Positions 17,091 to 25,883 of a stretch of 64,000 nt of DNA are shown here, one piece after another. The position numbers and the translations under genes are program-made. The first letter of the stretch is position 1, and the number at the start of each line of letters is the position of its first letter. Location of the stretch: positions 930,001 through 994,000 of the forward strand of contig NZ_BCNB01000006.1 in the NCBI RefSeq assembly GCF_001485575.1. Direction: 5' to 3'. The notes under the pieces are model-generated. The model did not search any database. It saw only the letters and a program-made list of their open reading frames with translations, and was not told where the DNA came from. This stretch comes from Haloarcula sp. CBA1127. Its GTDB lineage: Archaea; Halobacteriota; Halobacteria; Halobacteriales; Haloarculaceae.

Positions 17091-19661
17091 CTAGAGGATG
17101 TAAAACAGCGGGAACAGGAACAGCCAGACGATGTCGACAAAGTGCCAGTACAGGCCGAAGTACTCGATGGCTCTGTCGTCGCCCTGATAGGCCCCGTTCC
17201 ATGCCCGAACGGTCATGTACGCACAGATGATGAGCCCGATAGTGACGTGCGCGCCGTGGAGCCCGGTCGTCAGGTAGAACGTCGACGACGCGATGTTCGT
17301 CGAGAGGGTCCACCCGTTCGGGAACGCCTCTGTGCTGATGTGGAACAGGTGCTGCCACTCTAGTCCCTTGTTGACGAGGAAGCCGACCCCGAGCGCGAAC
17401 GTCCCGACCAGTGCGGCGACGGTCCCGCGCTTGCTCTCCCGTTCGGCGGCGACCATCGCCAGCACGACGAGGAAACTCGACGTGAGCAACAGGTACGTGT
17501 TGATGAGGCCGGGCATCGTCACGTGTTCGGCGGGGATGAGGTCGTGGTGCCAGGCCGTCCAGCCGTAGGCGACCCGGACGAAGGCGTAGGAGCCGATGAA
17601 GGCCCCGAACAGGACGATGTCGCTGGCGAGGAACGTCCACATCCCGAGTTTCATCTTCTCGACGCGCTCGAAGGGCCACCGCTCGGCGATGGCCATCTCC
17701 GGCGCGTGGAACGGCTCGCGGGTCATGCCGACGAGCGACCCGAGCGTCGCCACCCCGCCGACGGCCGCCATGGTGAGGTAGAACACGCTCCCCGTCCGCA
17801 CGCCCGAAAGCCCGAGGAATGCGATGAACCCGCCAAGGCTGACGAGGAACGGCCAAAAGCTGGCGTGGCTGGCGTGTTCTTCGCCGCCGACCTCGTGGGC
17901 CGGCTCCACCCCGGTTGCCGTCACCGCGGCCCTCGCCGTCACTGCGCCGCCGTCCGTCGCGGTCCCGCCGTCGGTCGCCGCGTGGCCATGCGCTGCGGCT
18001 CCGGGCGTGCTCTCGGTTCGCTCGGCGACCGTCTCCTCGTCGAGGAACTCCAGTTTCCCGGTGCCGTAGCTCGGCACGCCGGGGAAGTTCCCCAGCGGTG
18101 GCGGCGAGGAGACGGCCCACTCGGCGGAGGTGGCGTACTCCCAGGGGTTCGGCCCGGCGTCCTCCCCGCGCCAGAGACTCACAAAGAGGTTATAGAACAT
18201 GAGCAGGAAACTCGCGCCAAGAATGAACCCGCCGACGGTAGCCATGGTGTGCCATATCTGCAGGCCGTCGGGGTAGACGAACACGCGCCGTGGTGTCTCC
18301 CAGGCGATGAACATCGGGAAGTACAACAGATTGAACCCGAGGAAGTAGACGCCGAACTGTATCTTCCCCAGCCGTTCGTTGTACATCTTCCCCGTAATCT
18401 TCGGGTACCAGTAGTAGAGGCCGCCGAACAGCGCTGTCGCGCCCGCGACCATCACATAGTGGAAGTGGGCGACGACCCAGTACGTCCCGCGGAACTGGTA
18501 GTCGAGCACGATTGCGCCGAGGAAGACGCCGGTGATGCCGCCGATGATGAACAGGATGAGCGCGCCCAGCGAGAACAGGAACGGCGTCGTGAACCGGACT
18601 CGGCCCTTCGCCATCGTGTAGATGAGCGAGAACACCATCAGGTCGAAGGGCAGGGAGATGCCGATGGTCGTCGCCATGAAGATGGTCTTGATTGGGAGAT
18701 TGATGCCGGTCAGGAACATGTGGTGCATCCAGACGACGAAGCTCTGGAGCGCTACCAGCACCATCGAGATGATGAACCACTTGCGGCCGACCAGCCGCCG
18801 CCCGGTAAAGGTCTGGAAGCACTCGGCCATCACGCCCAGTGCCGGGAAGAAGACGATGTACACCTCCGGATGACCGAAGAACCAGAACAGGTGCGCCCAG
18901 AGCAGCGACGCACCCGGATTGTCCGCGTCGGTCGCCATCGTCGTCCCGTCGATGGAGTACTGGAAGTAGGTCGTCCCGAGGATGTGGTCCGAAGCGAGTA
19001 TCATCAGCGCCGCGAGCAGCGCCGCGAAGGCGAACAGCATCATCCAGACGGTGAGGTTGATAGACAGCGAGAAGATGGGGATGTCCCGCATCCGGAGCCC
19101 TTCGGCGCGCATTCGGTACATCGTTGTCAGGAAGTTCACCGACCCCAGCGTCACCGCGGCGGTGAACATGATGAGCGCCAGCACGACCGAGGTCGCCCCC
19201 AGTCCCTCACCAGGGATGTACGCTGGCGTGTTCAGCGGGGCGTACATCGTCCACCCGCCCGCGAAGGTGGTCCCCTGGAAGAACGAGACGCCCATCAGGA
19301 TGCCAGAGAACAGGTACAGCCAGTACGACAGCGCGTTCAGCCGCGGGAAGGCGAGGTCGTCCGCGCCGATCTGTAGCGGGACGAGGTAGTTCGCAAAGCC
19401 GAAGGCAAACGGCGAGATGAACCAGAACACCATCAGGAGGCCGTGGGTCGACACCGCTTGGTTGTACCCCATCGACCCCAGCAGGTCAGCGCCTGAGGAA
19501 ATCAATTCGAGGCGGAATAGCAGGGCGAGAACGCCCCCAAAGACGAGGAAGAACAGTGCGGTGATGAGATACAGCACGCCGATGTCCTTGTGGTTGGTCG
19601 TGAGGAACCACCGGCTGACCGATGATTTGGGCGGCAGGCTGTGTTCGTGGTCTTGGCTCAT
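17091..19661 (-). CDS. coxAC: Cytochrome c oxidase subunit I+III fusion
   Basis: An 856-residue fusion. The first part, about residues 15-560, is subunit I with twelve helices, haem and CuB ligands in THGLLMVFW, WFFGHPEVYIVFFP, VWMHHMF and VVAHFHYVMV. The Glu before VY marks an A1-type D-channel exit. A His/Ala/Thr-rich linker leads to subunit III at about 630-856 (WTFLASDIVLFGAFIGSYAF, ending HFVDIVWLFLFPLF). It reduces oxygen to water and pumps protons. It overlaps coxB by four bases, so translation is coupled. I+III fusions are known in haloarchaea and some bacteria. Confidence 0.95.
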   Translation of the reverse strand: MSQDHEHSLPPKSSVSRWFLTTNHKDIGVLYLITALFFLVFGGVLALLFRLELISSGADLLGSMGYNQAVSTHGLLMVFWFISPFAFGFANYLVPLQIGADDLAFPRLNALSYWLYLFSGILMGVSFFQGTTFAGGWTMYAPLNTPAYIPGEGLGATSVVLALIMFTAAVTLGSVNFLTTMYRMRAEGLRMRDIPIFSLSINLTVWMMLFAFAALLAALMILASDHILGTTYFQYSIDGTTMATDADNPGASLLWAHLFWFFGHPEVYIVFFPALGVMAECFQTFTGRRLVGRKWFIISMVLVALQSFVVWMHHMFLTGINLPIKTIFMATTIGISLPFDLMVFSLIYTMAKGRVRFTTPFLFSLGALILFIIGGITGVFLGAIVLDYQFRGTYWVVAHFHYVMVAGATALFGGLYYWYPKITGKMYNERLGKIQFGVYFLGFNLLYFPMFIAWETPRRVFVYPDGLQIWHTMATVGGFILGASFLLMFYNLFVSLWRGEDAGPNPWEYATSAEWAVSSPPPLGNFPGVPSYGTGKLEFLDEETVAERTESTPGAAAHGHAATDGGTATDGGAVTARAAVTATGVEPAHEVGGEEHASHASFWPFLVSLGGFIAFLGLSGVRTGSVFYLTMAAVGGVATLGSLVGMTREPFHAPEMAIAERWPFERVEKMKLGMWTFLASDIVLFGAFIGSYAFVRVAYGWTAWHHDLIPAEHVTMPGLINTYLLLTSSFLVVLAMVAAERESKRGTVAALVGTFALGVGFLVNKGLEWQHLFHISTEAFPNGWTLSTNIASSTFYLTTGLHGAHVTIGLIICAYMTVRAWNGAYQGDDRAIEYFGLYWHFVDIVWLFLFPLFYIL

Positions 19662-20437
19662 GCGGGCGCACCTCCGAGGGCGGTCGCCTCAGTCGCGATT
19701 CGCTGGTCCGTCTCGTTGCGGCTTGCTGCCGCCCCGTTCGTCTCCGCGTACCACTCCTCGTACTCGTCCTGTGGCATCACAACCACATCCGTCGTCATCA
19801 GCGAGTGGCCGCTGCCACACAGCTCGTAGCACTTGGCGGCGTAGGTCCCCGTTTCGTTGGCCGTGAACCAGGCCGACGTGTACTGGCCCGGGACGGCGTC
19901 GGTCTTGACTCGCAACTCCGGGATCCCGAAGTTGTGGAACACGTCCGTCGAAGTCACCTGTAACCTGACCACCCGGTCCTGTGGCACCCGGAGCGTGTTG
20001 GTCGTGTGCCCGTTCGGATACACGAAGTCCCAGCCGAAGCGGTACCCTTCCACGTCGATTTCCAGCGCCTCCTCCTGGGCCGGATCGGGGCCCTGCTCGA
20101 TGTACAGCAGTTGCGAGTACGTCCAGGCGATGAGCGAGACGACGATGATGGCGCTGATGCTGAACGAGTAAAACACTTTTCGGCCACCCGTGCCGCCGGT
20201 CGGCAGCTCCCCCATCTCGGGCCGCTCAACCTTGTCGGCGTACGGGTCCGTTTCGTCCCCGTCGTCGCGGTACTTGAGTGCGTGGTACATCGTGTACGCC
20301 ACGACGACCACCCCGACGGTCGTTCCCAGCAGCAGGAACACCTCGAAGATCTGGTCGAACACCGCACTGGGTGCCCTGACGTCGCCACCGTGCAAGGGGA
20401 ACACAACCATGGCGTATGTTATCAAGGATACCGCCAT
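19658..20437 (-). CDS. coxB: Cytochrome c oxidase subunit II
   Basis: The product has 259 residues: two membrane helices (about 35-52 and 92-108) and a C-terminal cupredoxin domain outside the cell. The CuA ligands are complete: the His in STDVFHNFG, then CYELCGSGHSLM with two Cys, Glu, His and Met. It accepts electrons from a soluble or lipid-held donor such as halocyanin. The ATG at 20437 is chosen since CCTATTACAGG at about 20458-20468 fits a leaderless start; ATG at 20410 is an alternative. The IS element begins 75 bases upstream, leaving the TATA box intact. Confidence 0.92.
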   Translation of the reverse strand: MAVSLITYAMVVFPLHGGDVRAPSAVFDQIFEVFLLLGTTVGVVVVAYTMYHALKYRDDGDETDPYADKVERPEMGELPTGGTGGRKVFYSFSISAIIVVSLIAWTYSQLLYIEQGPDPAQEEALEIDVEGYRFGWDFVYPNGHTTNTLRVPQDRVVRLQVTSTDVFHNFGIPELRVKTDAVPGQYTSAWFTANETGTYAAKCYELCGSGHSLMTTDVVVMPQDEYEEWYAETNGAAASRNETDQRIATEATALGGAPA

Positions 20438-20504
20438 TTCTTCATGATTCTTCCCACCCTGTAATAGGTATTGCGGACAGATTCTTGACATATGTCCTTT
20501 GCCA

Positions 20505-20512
20505 GCCTAACG
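20505..20512. repeat. Target-site duplication, left copy
   Basis: GCCTAACG lies directly left of the IS. The identical octamer is at 21210-21217 on the right. Eight bases is the usual duplication length for IS6-family elements. Confidence 0.9.
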
Positions 20513-21209
20513 GGTAGTGTTTAGTTAGTGGCATTGTGCCAGCGAGCGAAACTCTGGAGCCAGTTTTCAGCGGTTTCGGGTTTGACGTGACTGAAGCAGT
20601 TTGAAAACGACGAGGTTCGACGCTTCAGTTCTCGAAAAATCCGTTCGACAGCGTTCCGATTTCCGTGGCGACACATCTGAAATCGGAGTCCAGCTCGTTG
20701 GAGTGCAGTTTGGAGGTGTTGAGCGCCATCAACGAGAAAGACGGCAGTTTCGACATCGTGTTTTTGCTGAAGTTCGCGCAGGAAAATTTCTGTGAGGGTG
20801 GTCGTAGTCGTCGCAAATAGCCGGACGTGAAGCAGTTCGTTCGATTGCGGATCGGCGGCGGCGTACAGCCAGAATTGCTGATCGTTGATCCGAATCACTG
20901 TTTCGTCGAGTGCAATCTGATTCGGTGATTTACCCGAGTCTGGCTGTAGATCGGCTTTCTGCACCCAATCGTGAATCGCTTTTCGACTCCGTTGGACACC
21001 CAGTGCTTCGAGCAATTCGACGGTATTCGACAGTGAAAGTCCTGCAACGTGCGATTGAATACCCAACGCCATCGCGGACTCGGGTGTCCGCTCACGCTCC
21101 ACAAAATCCAAATCAATCCACTCTCTACTACCACTGAGGCGGGTGATTTCTGGCATGAACCACCGAGAAATTCTCCCGCCTCACTTTTGATGCTTAACTA
21201 AACACGACC
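20513..21209 (-). mobile_element. IS6-family insertion sequence
   Basis: The element is 697 bp. Its ends are GGTAGTGTTTAGTTAG on the left and GGTCGTGTTTAGTTAA on the right (reverse complement), 14 of 16 identical. An identical 8-bp duplication, GCCTAACG, flanks it on both sides. It carries a single intact transposase gene on the minus strand. The perfect duplication means insertion was recent or undisturbed. It sits in the divergent promoter region between coxB and the membrane gene at 21260. Confidence 0.92.
20521..21156 (-). CDS. IS6-family DDE transposase
   Basis: A 211-residue transposase with an N-terminal HTH (about 35-70) and the DDE triad: D in IALDETVIR, D in AVFLVDGAQ and E in NAVERIFRELKRR. 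Length and motif order match the short haloarchaeal IS6 group. It fills nearly the whole insertion sequence and looks intact. The start is the ATG at 21156, 53 bases inside the right end. Confidence 0.93.
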   Translation of the reverse strand: MPEITRLSGSREWIDLDFVERERTPESAMALGIQSHVAGLSLSNTVELLEALGVQRSRKAIHDWVQKADLQPDSGKSPNQIALDETVIRINDQQFWLYAAADPQSNELLHVRLFATTTTTLTEIFLRELQQKHDVETAVFLVDGAQHLQTALQRAGLRFQMCRHGNRNAVERIFRELKRRTSSFSNCFSHVKPETAENWLQSFARWHNATN

Positions 21210-21217
21210 GCCTAACG
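21210..21217. repeat. Target-site duplication, right copy
   Basis: GCCTAACG, the partner of 20505-20512. Joining the two copies restores the undisrupted intergenic sequence between coxB and the gene at 21260. Confidence 0.9.
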
Positions 21218-21259
21218 TGTGCGGGAACTTTTTTATCCACTGCCATGTTACAACACACC

Positions 21260-21784
21260 ATGGAAGACACGTCACCCGGCGTCGAGGACCCGCCTATTAA
21301 CGACGACGGCCTCACAGAGGTCGAGGAGTTCGATAGCCTCGCCGGGATTCTCGCCGACGGTGTCGTCGGTGCTGCCGGCGGGCTGGTCGGGACAGCGATG
21401 ATGTCGGTCGTCTTCCTCATCGCCCAGTCACTGGGCGCGTTCAGTCTCGACGACTTCGCAATCCTCACCGAACTTGTGGGTCTGACCGGCTACGTTCCGG
21501 AGGTACTGTTCGGCTTCTTCATTTTCCTCGGTGGCGGGATGTTCCCGTGGCCGCTGCTGTTCGCTTCGCTGAAAGCGTACCTCCCGGGCCAGTCCGATCC
21601 CGTCAGCGGCGCGTTCTTCGGCGGTGCTATGTGGACCGGATTCGTGCTCGCCTTCTACACCGACCAGTCCGGACTCACGCTGGTGCTGTACGCAGTGTTG
21701 ACGCTCATCGCTCACGTCGTCTACGGCATCGGGCTCGGTGCGGTGTTCAACTACTTCTCGACACGCCCGGACTCTATCGTCTGA
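21260..21784 (+). CDS. DUF6789-like membrane protein next to cox
   Basis: A 174-residue protein with an acidic 25-residue N-terminus and four predicted membrane helices (about 35-62, 75-97, 120-140 and 145-165). It resembles a haloarchaeal membrane family (DUF6789) that often lies divergent from cytochrome oxidase genes, so an accessory role in the respiratory complex is likely but unproven. ATG 21260 is preferred over 21245 because TTTTTATCC at 21228-21236 is at leaderless spacing from it. Confidence 0.75.
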   Translation: MEDTSPGVEDPPINDDGLTEVEEFDSLAGILADGVVGAAGGLVGTAMMSVVFLIAQSLGAFSLDDFAILTELVGLTGYVPEVLFGFFIFLGGGMFPWPLLFASLKAYLPGQSDPVSGAFFGGAMWTGFVLAFYTDQSGLTLVLYAVLTLIAHVVYGIGLGAVFNYFSTRPDSIV

Positions 21785-21811
21785 GGCCGAGAAACTGTCT
21801 GAGACTGCGAG

Positions 21812-22699
21812 CTACTCCGTCGTTACTGTCTCCGACGCGGTGAGCGTCGTCGCACGGTGTGTCGCGGACGCGATCTGGAAGTGGATCGTGTGGTCGCCGC
21901 TCTCGTAGGCGTCGCCCAGTTGCTCGGCAAGATCGAGGCTTCCACTCGTCGAGCCATCGCCGTAGTGGACGTGTCGAGCATCGTTTGGGATGACCTCGCC
22001 GGTCGGCACCAAATTGGTGTTGATGATCGCGTGTAGATGGCCCGCATTCGGCGTGATACCGTCGCTCGTGGGGCCGATGGTGTAGTTCTCGACACTGGCC
22101 TCCCAGTCGACGACGCTCCCGTCGACGCTCGTCTCGACACTGAGGCTTGCCTCGTCGCTGACGGTCACGTCGACGCTGTCGGTCAGTGCCATCGCCGTGT
22201 GCGCGCCGTCTCCCAGTTGGAGGTGCAGCGTGTGCTCGCCGGGGTCCAGTTCCAGCACGCCGTCTCGCTGCCCGGTCCCGTAGTGGATGTGGGTGTCGTC
22301 CGTCGGAATTGTCTCGCCCGGTGTTACGGGGTCGCTATCGACGATGACGTGGTAGTGTCCGGCCCCGTTGGTCACTTCCCCTGCCTCTTCGATGGTGACG
22401 CCGTCGGCGGTTGCCCGCCACTGTACGGACGGACTGGTAACGGTCGCAGCATCGTTTGGGACCGCAAAGGAGACGCTGGCGTTCTGTCCGACGCCGTTCC
22501 GATACTGTCCAGTTTCCGCCTCTGTAGCGTCGGTGTCCCCGCCGCTTGATGGCTCTGTCGCCATGCTATCGGTTCCCCCTGTCCGGGTAGGTGTCCCCGC
22601 GCCGCCGCCCGACTGTTCCTCGCTACAGCCCGCGAGGCCGGTCGCTACAGCAGTCGAGACGCCACAGACGAACGTTCGGCGTGTGAGTCTGTCGTCCAT
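21812..22699 (-). CDS. Tat lipoprotein with duplicated DUF4399-like domain
   Basis: The product is 295 residues. The N-terminus combines a Tat motif (LTRRTFVCG) with a lipobox ending LAGC, so it is a lipid-anchored surface protein. Two homologous beta-domains follow: GAGHYHVIVDSD..THIHYGTGQ..LHLQLGDGAH and GHLHAIINTN..RHVHYGDGS..IHFQIASATH. The paired His-x-His clusters in each are suited to binding a metal such as copper, but this is inference. It is convergent to the DUF6789-like gene and near the oxidase operon. TATA at about 22724-22735 supports ATG 22699. Confidence 0.8.
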   Translation of the reverse strand: MDDRLTRRTFVCGVSTAVATGLAGCSEEQSGGGAGTPTRTGGTDSMATEPSSGGDTDATEAETGQYRNGVGQNASVSFAVPNDAATVTSPSVQWRATADGVTIEEAGEVTNGAGHYHVIVDSDPVTPGETIPTDDTHIHYGTGQRDGVLELDPGEHTLHLQLGDGAHTAMALTDSVDVTVSDEASLSVETSVDGSVVDWEASVENYTIGPTSDGITPNAGHLHAIINTNLVPTGEVIPNDARHVHYGDGSTSGSLDLAEQLGDAYESGDHTIHFQIASATHRATTLTASETVTTE

Positions 22700-22929
22700 A
22701 TCGCGTGGCCGGAACTGTTGCTCCACGAATACTTAAGCGATTGACCGGCCGTAAATACGGCTTTGGATAGAATGTCACACCGGTTGCCAGGTACCGGCCA
22801 GACCTGTTCTGCAGTCAACTACACCGAAACCGGGACTTACGGGAGAAAAGTCGCTGGACGACGCGAGCGATGCGCTGGTGACCGGCGGAGAACGCGACGA
22901 GCATTCGCCGGGACGTGGCTGGCTTGCGC

Positions 22930-23376
22930 TCAGGCTTCGGCTTCCGCGTCGGCGTCGCCGTCCGCCTCCGCGTCCGCCCCGTCTTCACCCTCGAACTCTT
23001 CGAGCGTGCTGCGAAGCTGTGGAATCGTTGCCGTGAGGTCGCCGACCTGCTCGCGGGCGTCGTCGACATCGTCGATGAGGTCCGCGATGGTCTCGATCTC
23101 CTCGGCGAGGTCGTCGGCGTCCTCGAAGGCGTCAGCGCGTTCGCCCATCGTGTACCACTTCTTCGCGTCGCGGAGGTGGTCCTCGGCGTCGCCCACGTCG
23201 AGCGCTGTTTTGAGCGAGTTCAGCACGCCGAGCGTGTTGTCGGCCTCCACGTCCCAGACCGAATCGGCCTCTGGGAGTGCCTCGCGAGCCTTCGCAAGCG
23301 ACTCCTCGACGTCCGTGCGCATTTCATTGGCCGCCTCTCCGAACAGTTCGTCGTCGTCCAGACTTGACTGACTCAT
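22930..23376 (-). CDS. DUF5790 family haloarchaeal protein
   Basis: A 148-residue, very acidic and helical protein. The core (residues about 1-125) matches the haloarchaeal DUF5790 family in order and length, beginning MSQSSLDDDELFGEAANEMR. The last 20 residues are a low-complexity Ala/Asp/Glu tail. No enzyme motif is visible. The family is widespread in Halobacteria and has no known role. The 230 bases to the lipoprotein gene at 22699 show no clear feature. Confidence 0.8.
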   Translation of the reverse strand: MSQSSLDDDELFGEAANEMRTDVEESLAKAREALPEADSVWDVEADNTLGVLNSLKTALDVGDAEDHLRDAKKWYTMGERADAFEDADDLAEEIETIADLIDDVDDAREQVGDLTATIPQLRSTLEEFEGEDGADAEADGDADAEAEA

Positions 23377-23481
23377 ACGGGGACGTTGGTGCGGTGAGGG
23401 ATTAAAAGCCCGCCTGAAAGTGAAAGTGAAACCGCAGGACGTGACCGGTCGGTAATTCCTGAAACCGAAAAGCCGTTGTGG

Positions 23482-24588
23482 CTACTCGGCCCGGATGGCC
23501 GAGCGCACCTCGGGAATCGGGTCCATGTCGGCGTCGATGTCACCCAGCACGAGCATCGCGTAGTACCGCAGGAACGTCGTTAGCGGGACCTGTATGAGCG
23601 CACCGATAACGAGCAGGACCAGCAGCCCCAGCAGCCCGACAACCCCTGCCAGGACCACGCCGACGGTATTCTGGAGCGCGAGATACAGCGCGGCCGCAAC
23701 GAGCCCGAACGGGATTAGCACGACGATGAACGCGATGATGCCGAGAATCGCGCTGACGATACCGACACCGATCTGGAGGACGATGGAGAAAAACAGATAC
23801 GCGAGGTACTGCTTGGGGTGGCGTTTGATCGACCCCCAGAGCCGCGACCACCCGGAGAGAACGCCGTCATTATCTGCCGTCATCAGCGGCACGACAAACA
23901 CCGTGGTGAACCCGAAGACGATACCGTAGCTTATGGCGAGCACCGCGAACACAGCGATGAACAGTCCCGATAGCGCGAGGACGCTCGACGCCCCGACGTT
24001 TGCGGCCTCGCCACCGAGCACTAGGAAGAACCCGGCTGCACCGATCACGAGCGCGATGCCGAGCCAGATAATCCCAAGGACAAGCCGAAACAGGAACAGC
24101 CGTATGCCGTCCCCGACGTGCTCACTGAAATACCGGCGGACGTGTATCTCGCGGTTGATGAGCGCCTGGGTCAACACGAACTCCATGAAGTTACTCAGGA
24201 TGCCGTACGCGAGTGCCAGCAGGATGAACAGGCCGATGACGGCGAGCACAAGGAGCCCAGCCCCGGCGAGTAGTTCGTCCGGCGCGCCGGACGGGACGCC
24301 GGGCTCGGAGACTTGCAGGGCGAGGTTCCCGGGCACGGACAGCACAGTTTCAAGCGGCGCGGCCAGCTGAAACTCGCTTCCCGGGCCGCTGGGTCCGCTG
24401 GGTCCGCCGTTCCCGCCGAAATCGCCGAAGTTGCTGAACGACTGGACGTTGTTCAGTCCGACACCGCCACCACCGATGAAGAACACGACGAACGCCATTC
24501 GGAGCCACGTTCCCTTCTCGAAGGGGAATAGAAACGACTTCGTCGCGTCGATTGCGTCGTCGATATCGTCGACTGCGTGGAGGGCCAT
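23482..24588 (-). CDS. Multi-helix membrane protein (DUF7544-like)
   Basis: A 368-residue protein with a Gly/Ser/Pro-rich loop after the first helix and about six more membrane segments in residues 105-350. The N-terminus (ALHAVDDIDDAIDATKSFL) and RYYAMLVLGDID near the end are typical of a haloarchaeal membrane family that resembles DUF4013 and glycerophosphoryl-diester membrane domains. There is no catalytic motif. A role in membrane organisation or transport can only be guessed. Confidence 0.75.
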   Translation of the reverse strand: MALHAVDDIDDAIDATKSFLFPFEKGTWLRMAFVVFFIGGGGVGLNNVQSFSNFGDFGGNGGPSGPSGPGSEFQLAAPLETVLSVPGNLALQVSEPGVPSGAPDELLAGAGLLVLAVIGLFILLALAYGILSNFMEFVLTQALINREIHVRRYFSEHVGDGIRLFLFRLVLGIIWLGIALVIGAAGFFLVLGGEAANVGASSVLALSGLFIAVFAVLAISYGIVFGFTTVFVVPLMTADNDGVLSGWSRLWGSIKRHPKQYLAYLFFSIVLQIGVGIVSAILGIIAFIVVLIPFGLVAAALYLALQNTVGVVLAGVVGLLGLLVLLVIGALIQVPLTTFLRYYAMLVLGDIDADMDPIPEVRSAIRAE

Positions 24589-24662
24589 GTCGGAAGTCTC
24601 ACAGCCCGCTCTGGTAAAATTTTCGGGGCTGTGCCAGGGATTCAGGTCGCTCTCTGGCTATT

Positions 24663-25010
24663 TCACTCCTGCACCGCGTCGACCTGCATCAGCGGGTACC
24701 CATCCTCCATTGCCATGCTCGTCTCGACCGTGACACCCTCGTATTCGATTTGCATCTCGACGTCGATGAATCGCCCGGTGAGTTCCGTGTAGTCCGCCCC
24801 GCCCTCGGCGATAGCGTCTTCCAGTGCCTCCGTGCGGACGCTGACGGTGACCGCCTCACAGAAGGGCTGGTTCTCGATGGCCTCCTCCATCGCCGCTGCG
24901 AGCGAGTCGGCGCTCTCTGGACTGAGTGGTGTCCCTGCGAACTGGTGATACAGCGAGCCGAACTTGACGCCCGCTTCGAAACACGCCTCCTGCGGAGCTG
25001 TGGGTTCCAT
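24663..25010 (-). CDS. mptD: Dihydroneopterin aldolase, archaeal MptD type
   Basis: The 115-residue product has the MptD (DUF372) pattern: EACFEAGVKFGSLYHQFAGTP near the N-terminus and DGYPLMQVD at the end. MptD cleaves dihydroneopterin to 6-hydroxymethyl-dihydropterin and glycolaldehyde, a step toward tetrahydrofolate or methanopterin. The length equals the family norm. ATG 25010 is used; the frame is open to 25049 without conserved sequence. It is divergent from azf at 25085. Confidence 0.8.
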   Translation of the reverse strand: MEPTAPQEACFEAGVKFGSLYHQFAGTPLSPESADSLAAAMEEAIENQPFCEAVTVSVRTEALEDAIAEGGADYTELTGRFIDVEMQIEYEGVTVETSMAMEDGYPLMQVDAVQE

Positions 25011-25084
25011 ACAATCGGTCCGGCTGGGCGACACAAAAGCGAACCGCAAGCTACCTATTGCGTGCGACGTATCGTCTCATACGA

Positions 25085-25858
25085 ATGGACGACCCGGTTC
25101 TGCTCACCGGCGCTGGCGGCGCTGTCGGGGCGGCCATCCTCGAAGGACTCGAGGACGCCTACGAGTGGAAACTCATGTTCCACAGCCCACCCGCCGAGGA
25201 GCCCGACCACGAGTACCTCGTCGGGGACGTGTCCAGCGAGGGCGACGTGGCCGCGGCAATGGACGGCGTCGGCGCCGTCATCCACCTGGCTGGCGACCCC
25301 CGGCCGGAAGCCCCCTGGGACTCCGTCCTCGAAAACAATATCGACGGCACCCAGAAGATGTACGAGGCCGCTGTCGACGAGGGCGTCGAGAAGTTCGTCT
25401 TCGCGTCCTCGAACCACGCCGTCGGCTCCTTCGAAACGGACGAGCGCACGCCCGAGATGTATCGCCCGGACGACCAGTACCGCCTTGACGGGACAGAGCT
25501 CCCCCGCCCCGGCAACCTCTACGGCGTCTCGAAAGCCACCGGCGAGGTGCTGGGCCGCTACTACCACGACAAGCACGGCCTTTCCGTCTGCAACATCCGC
25601 ATCGGCAACCTCACGCGGGGTCACCCGCCGATCGACTACGAACGCGGGCAGGCGATGTGGCTCTCCTACCGCGACTGCGCCCACATCCACGACTGCGCGC
25701 TACAGGCCGACTACGAGTACGAAATCGTCTACGGCATCTCCGACAACGACCGCAAGTACTACTCTATCGAGCGCGCCAAGGACGTGCTCGGCTACGACCC
25801 GCAGGACAACTCTGCACACTTCGACGGCGACGAACGAATCGCCGAACCGGAGCCGTAG
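25085..25858 (+). CDS. azf: NAD-dependent glucose-6-phosphate dehydrogenase (Azf-type)
   Basis: A 257-residue extended short-chain dehydrogenase. The Rossmann motif is TGAGGAVG (G9, G12, G15) and the catalytic pair Y146-x-x-x-K150 lies in YGVSK. Segments HLAGDPRPEAPWDSV and IVYGISDNDRKYYSI match the haloarchaeal Azf group, which oxidises glucose 6-phosphate with NAD+ in the oxidative pentose pathway. A sugar-nucleotide epimerase is the alternative reading but these segments favour Azf. ATG 25085 gives the family's length. Confidence 0.85.
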   Translation: MDDPVLLTGAGGAVGAAILEGLEDAYEWKLMFHSPPAEEPDHEYLVGDVSSEGDVAAAMDGVGAVIHLAGDPRPEAPWDSVLENNIDGTQKMYEAAVDEGVEKFVFASSNHAVGSFETDERTPEMYRPDDQYRLDGTELPRPGNLYGVSKATGEVLGRYYHDKHGLSVCNIRIGNLTRGHPPIDYERGQAMWLSYRDCAHIHDCALQADYEYEIVYGISDNDRKYYSIERAKDVLGYDPQDNSAHFDGDERIAEPEP

Positions 25859-25883
25859 GCGTCTCTACCGCTGTGGTCGCCCG

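Noticed and set aside
17523-19376. 617-codon plus-strand frame opposite the oxidase gene
   Set aside because: It is the antisense shadow of coxAC in GC-rich DNA; Arg/His/Glu-rich, without any domain, whereas the minus frame has all oxidase ligands.
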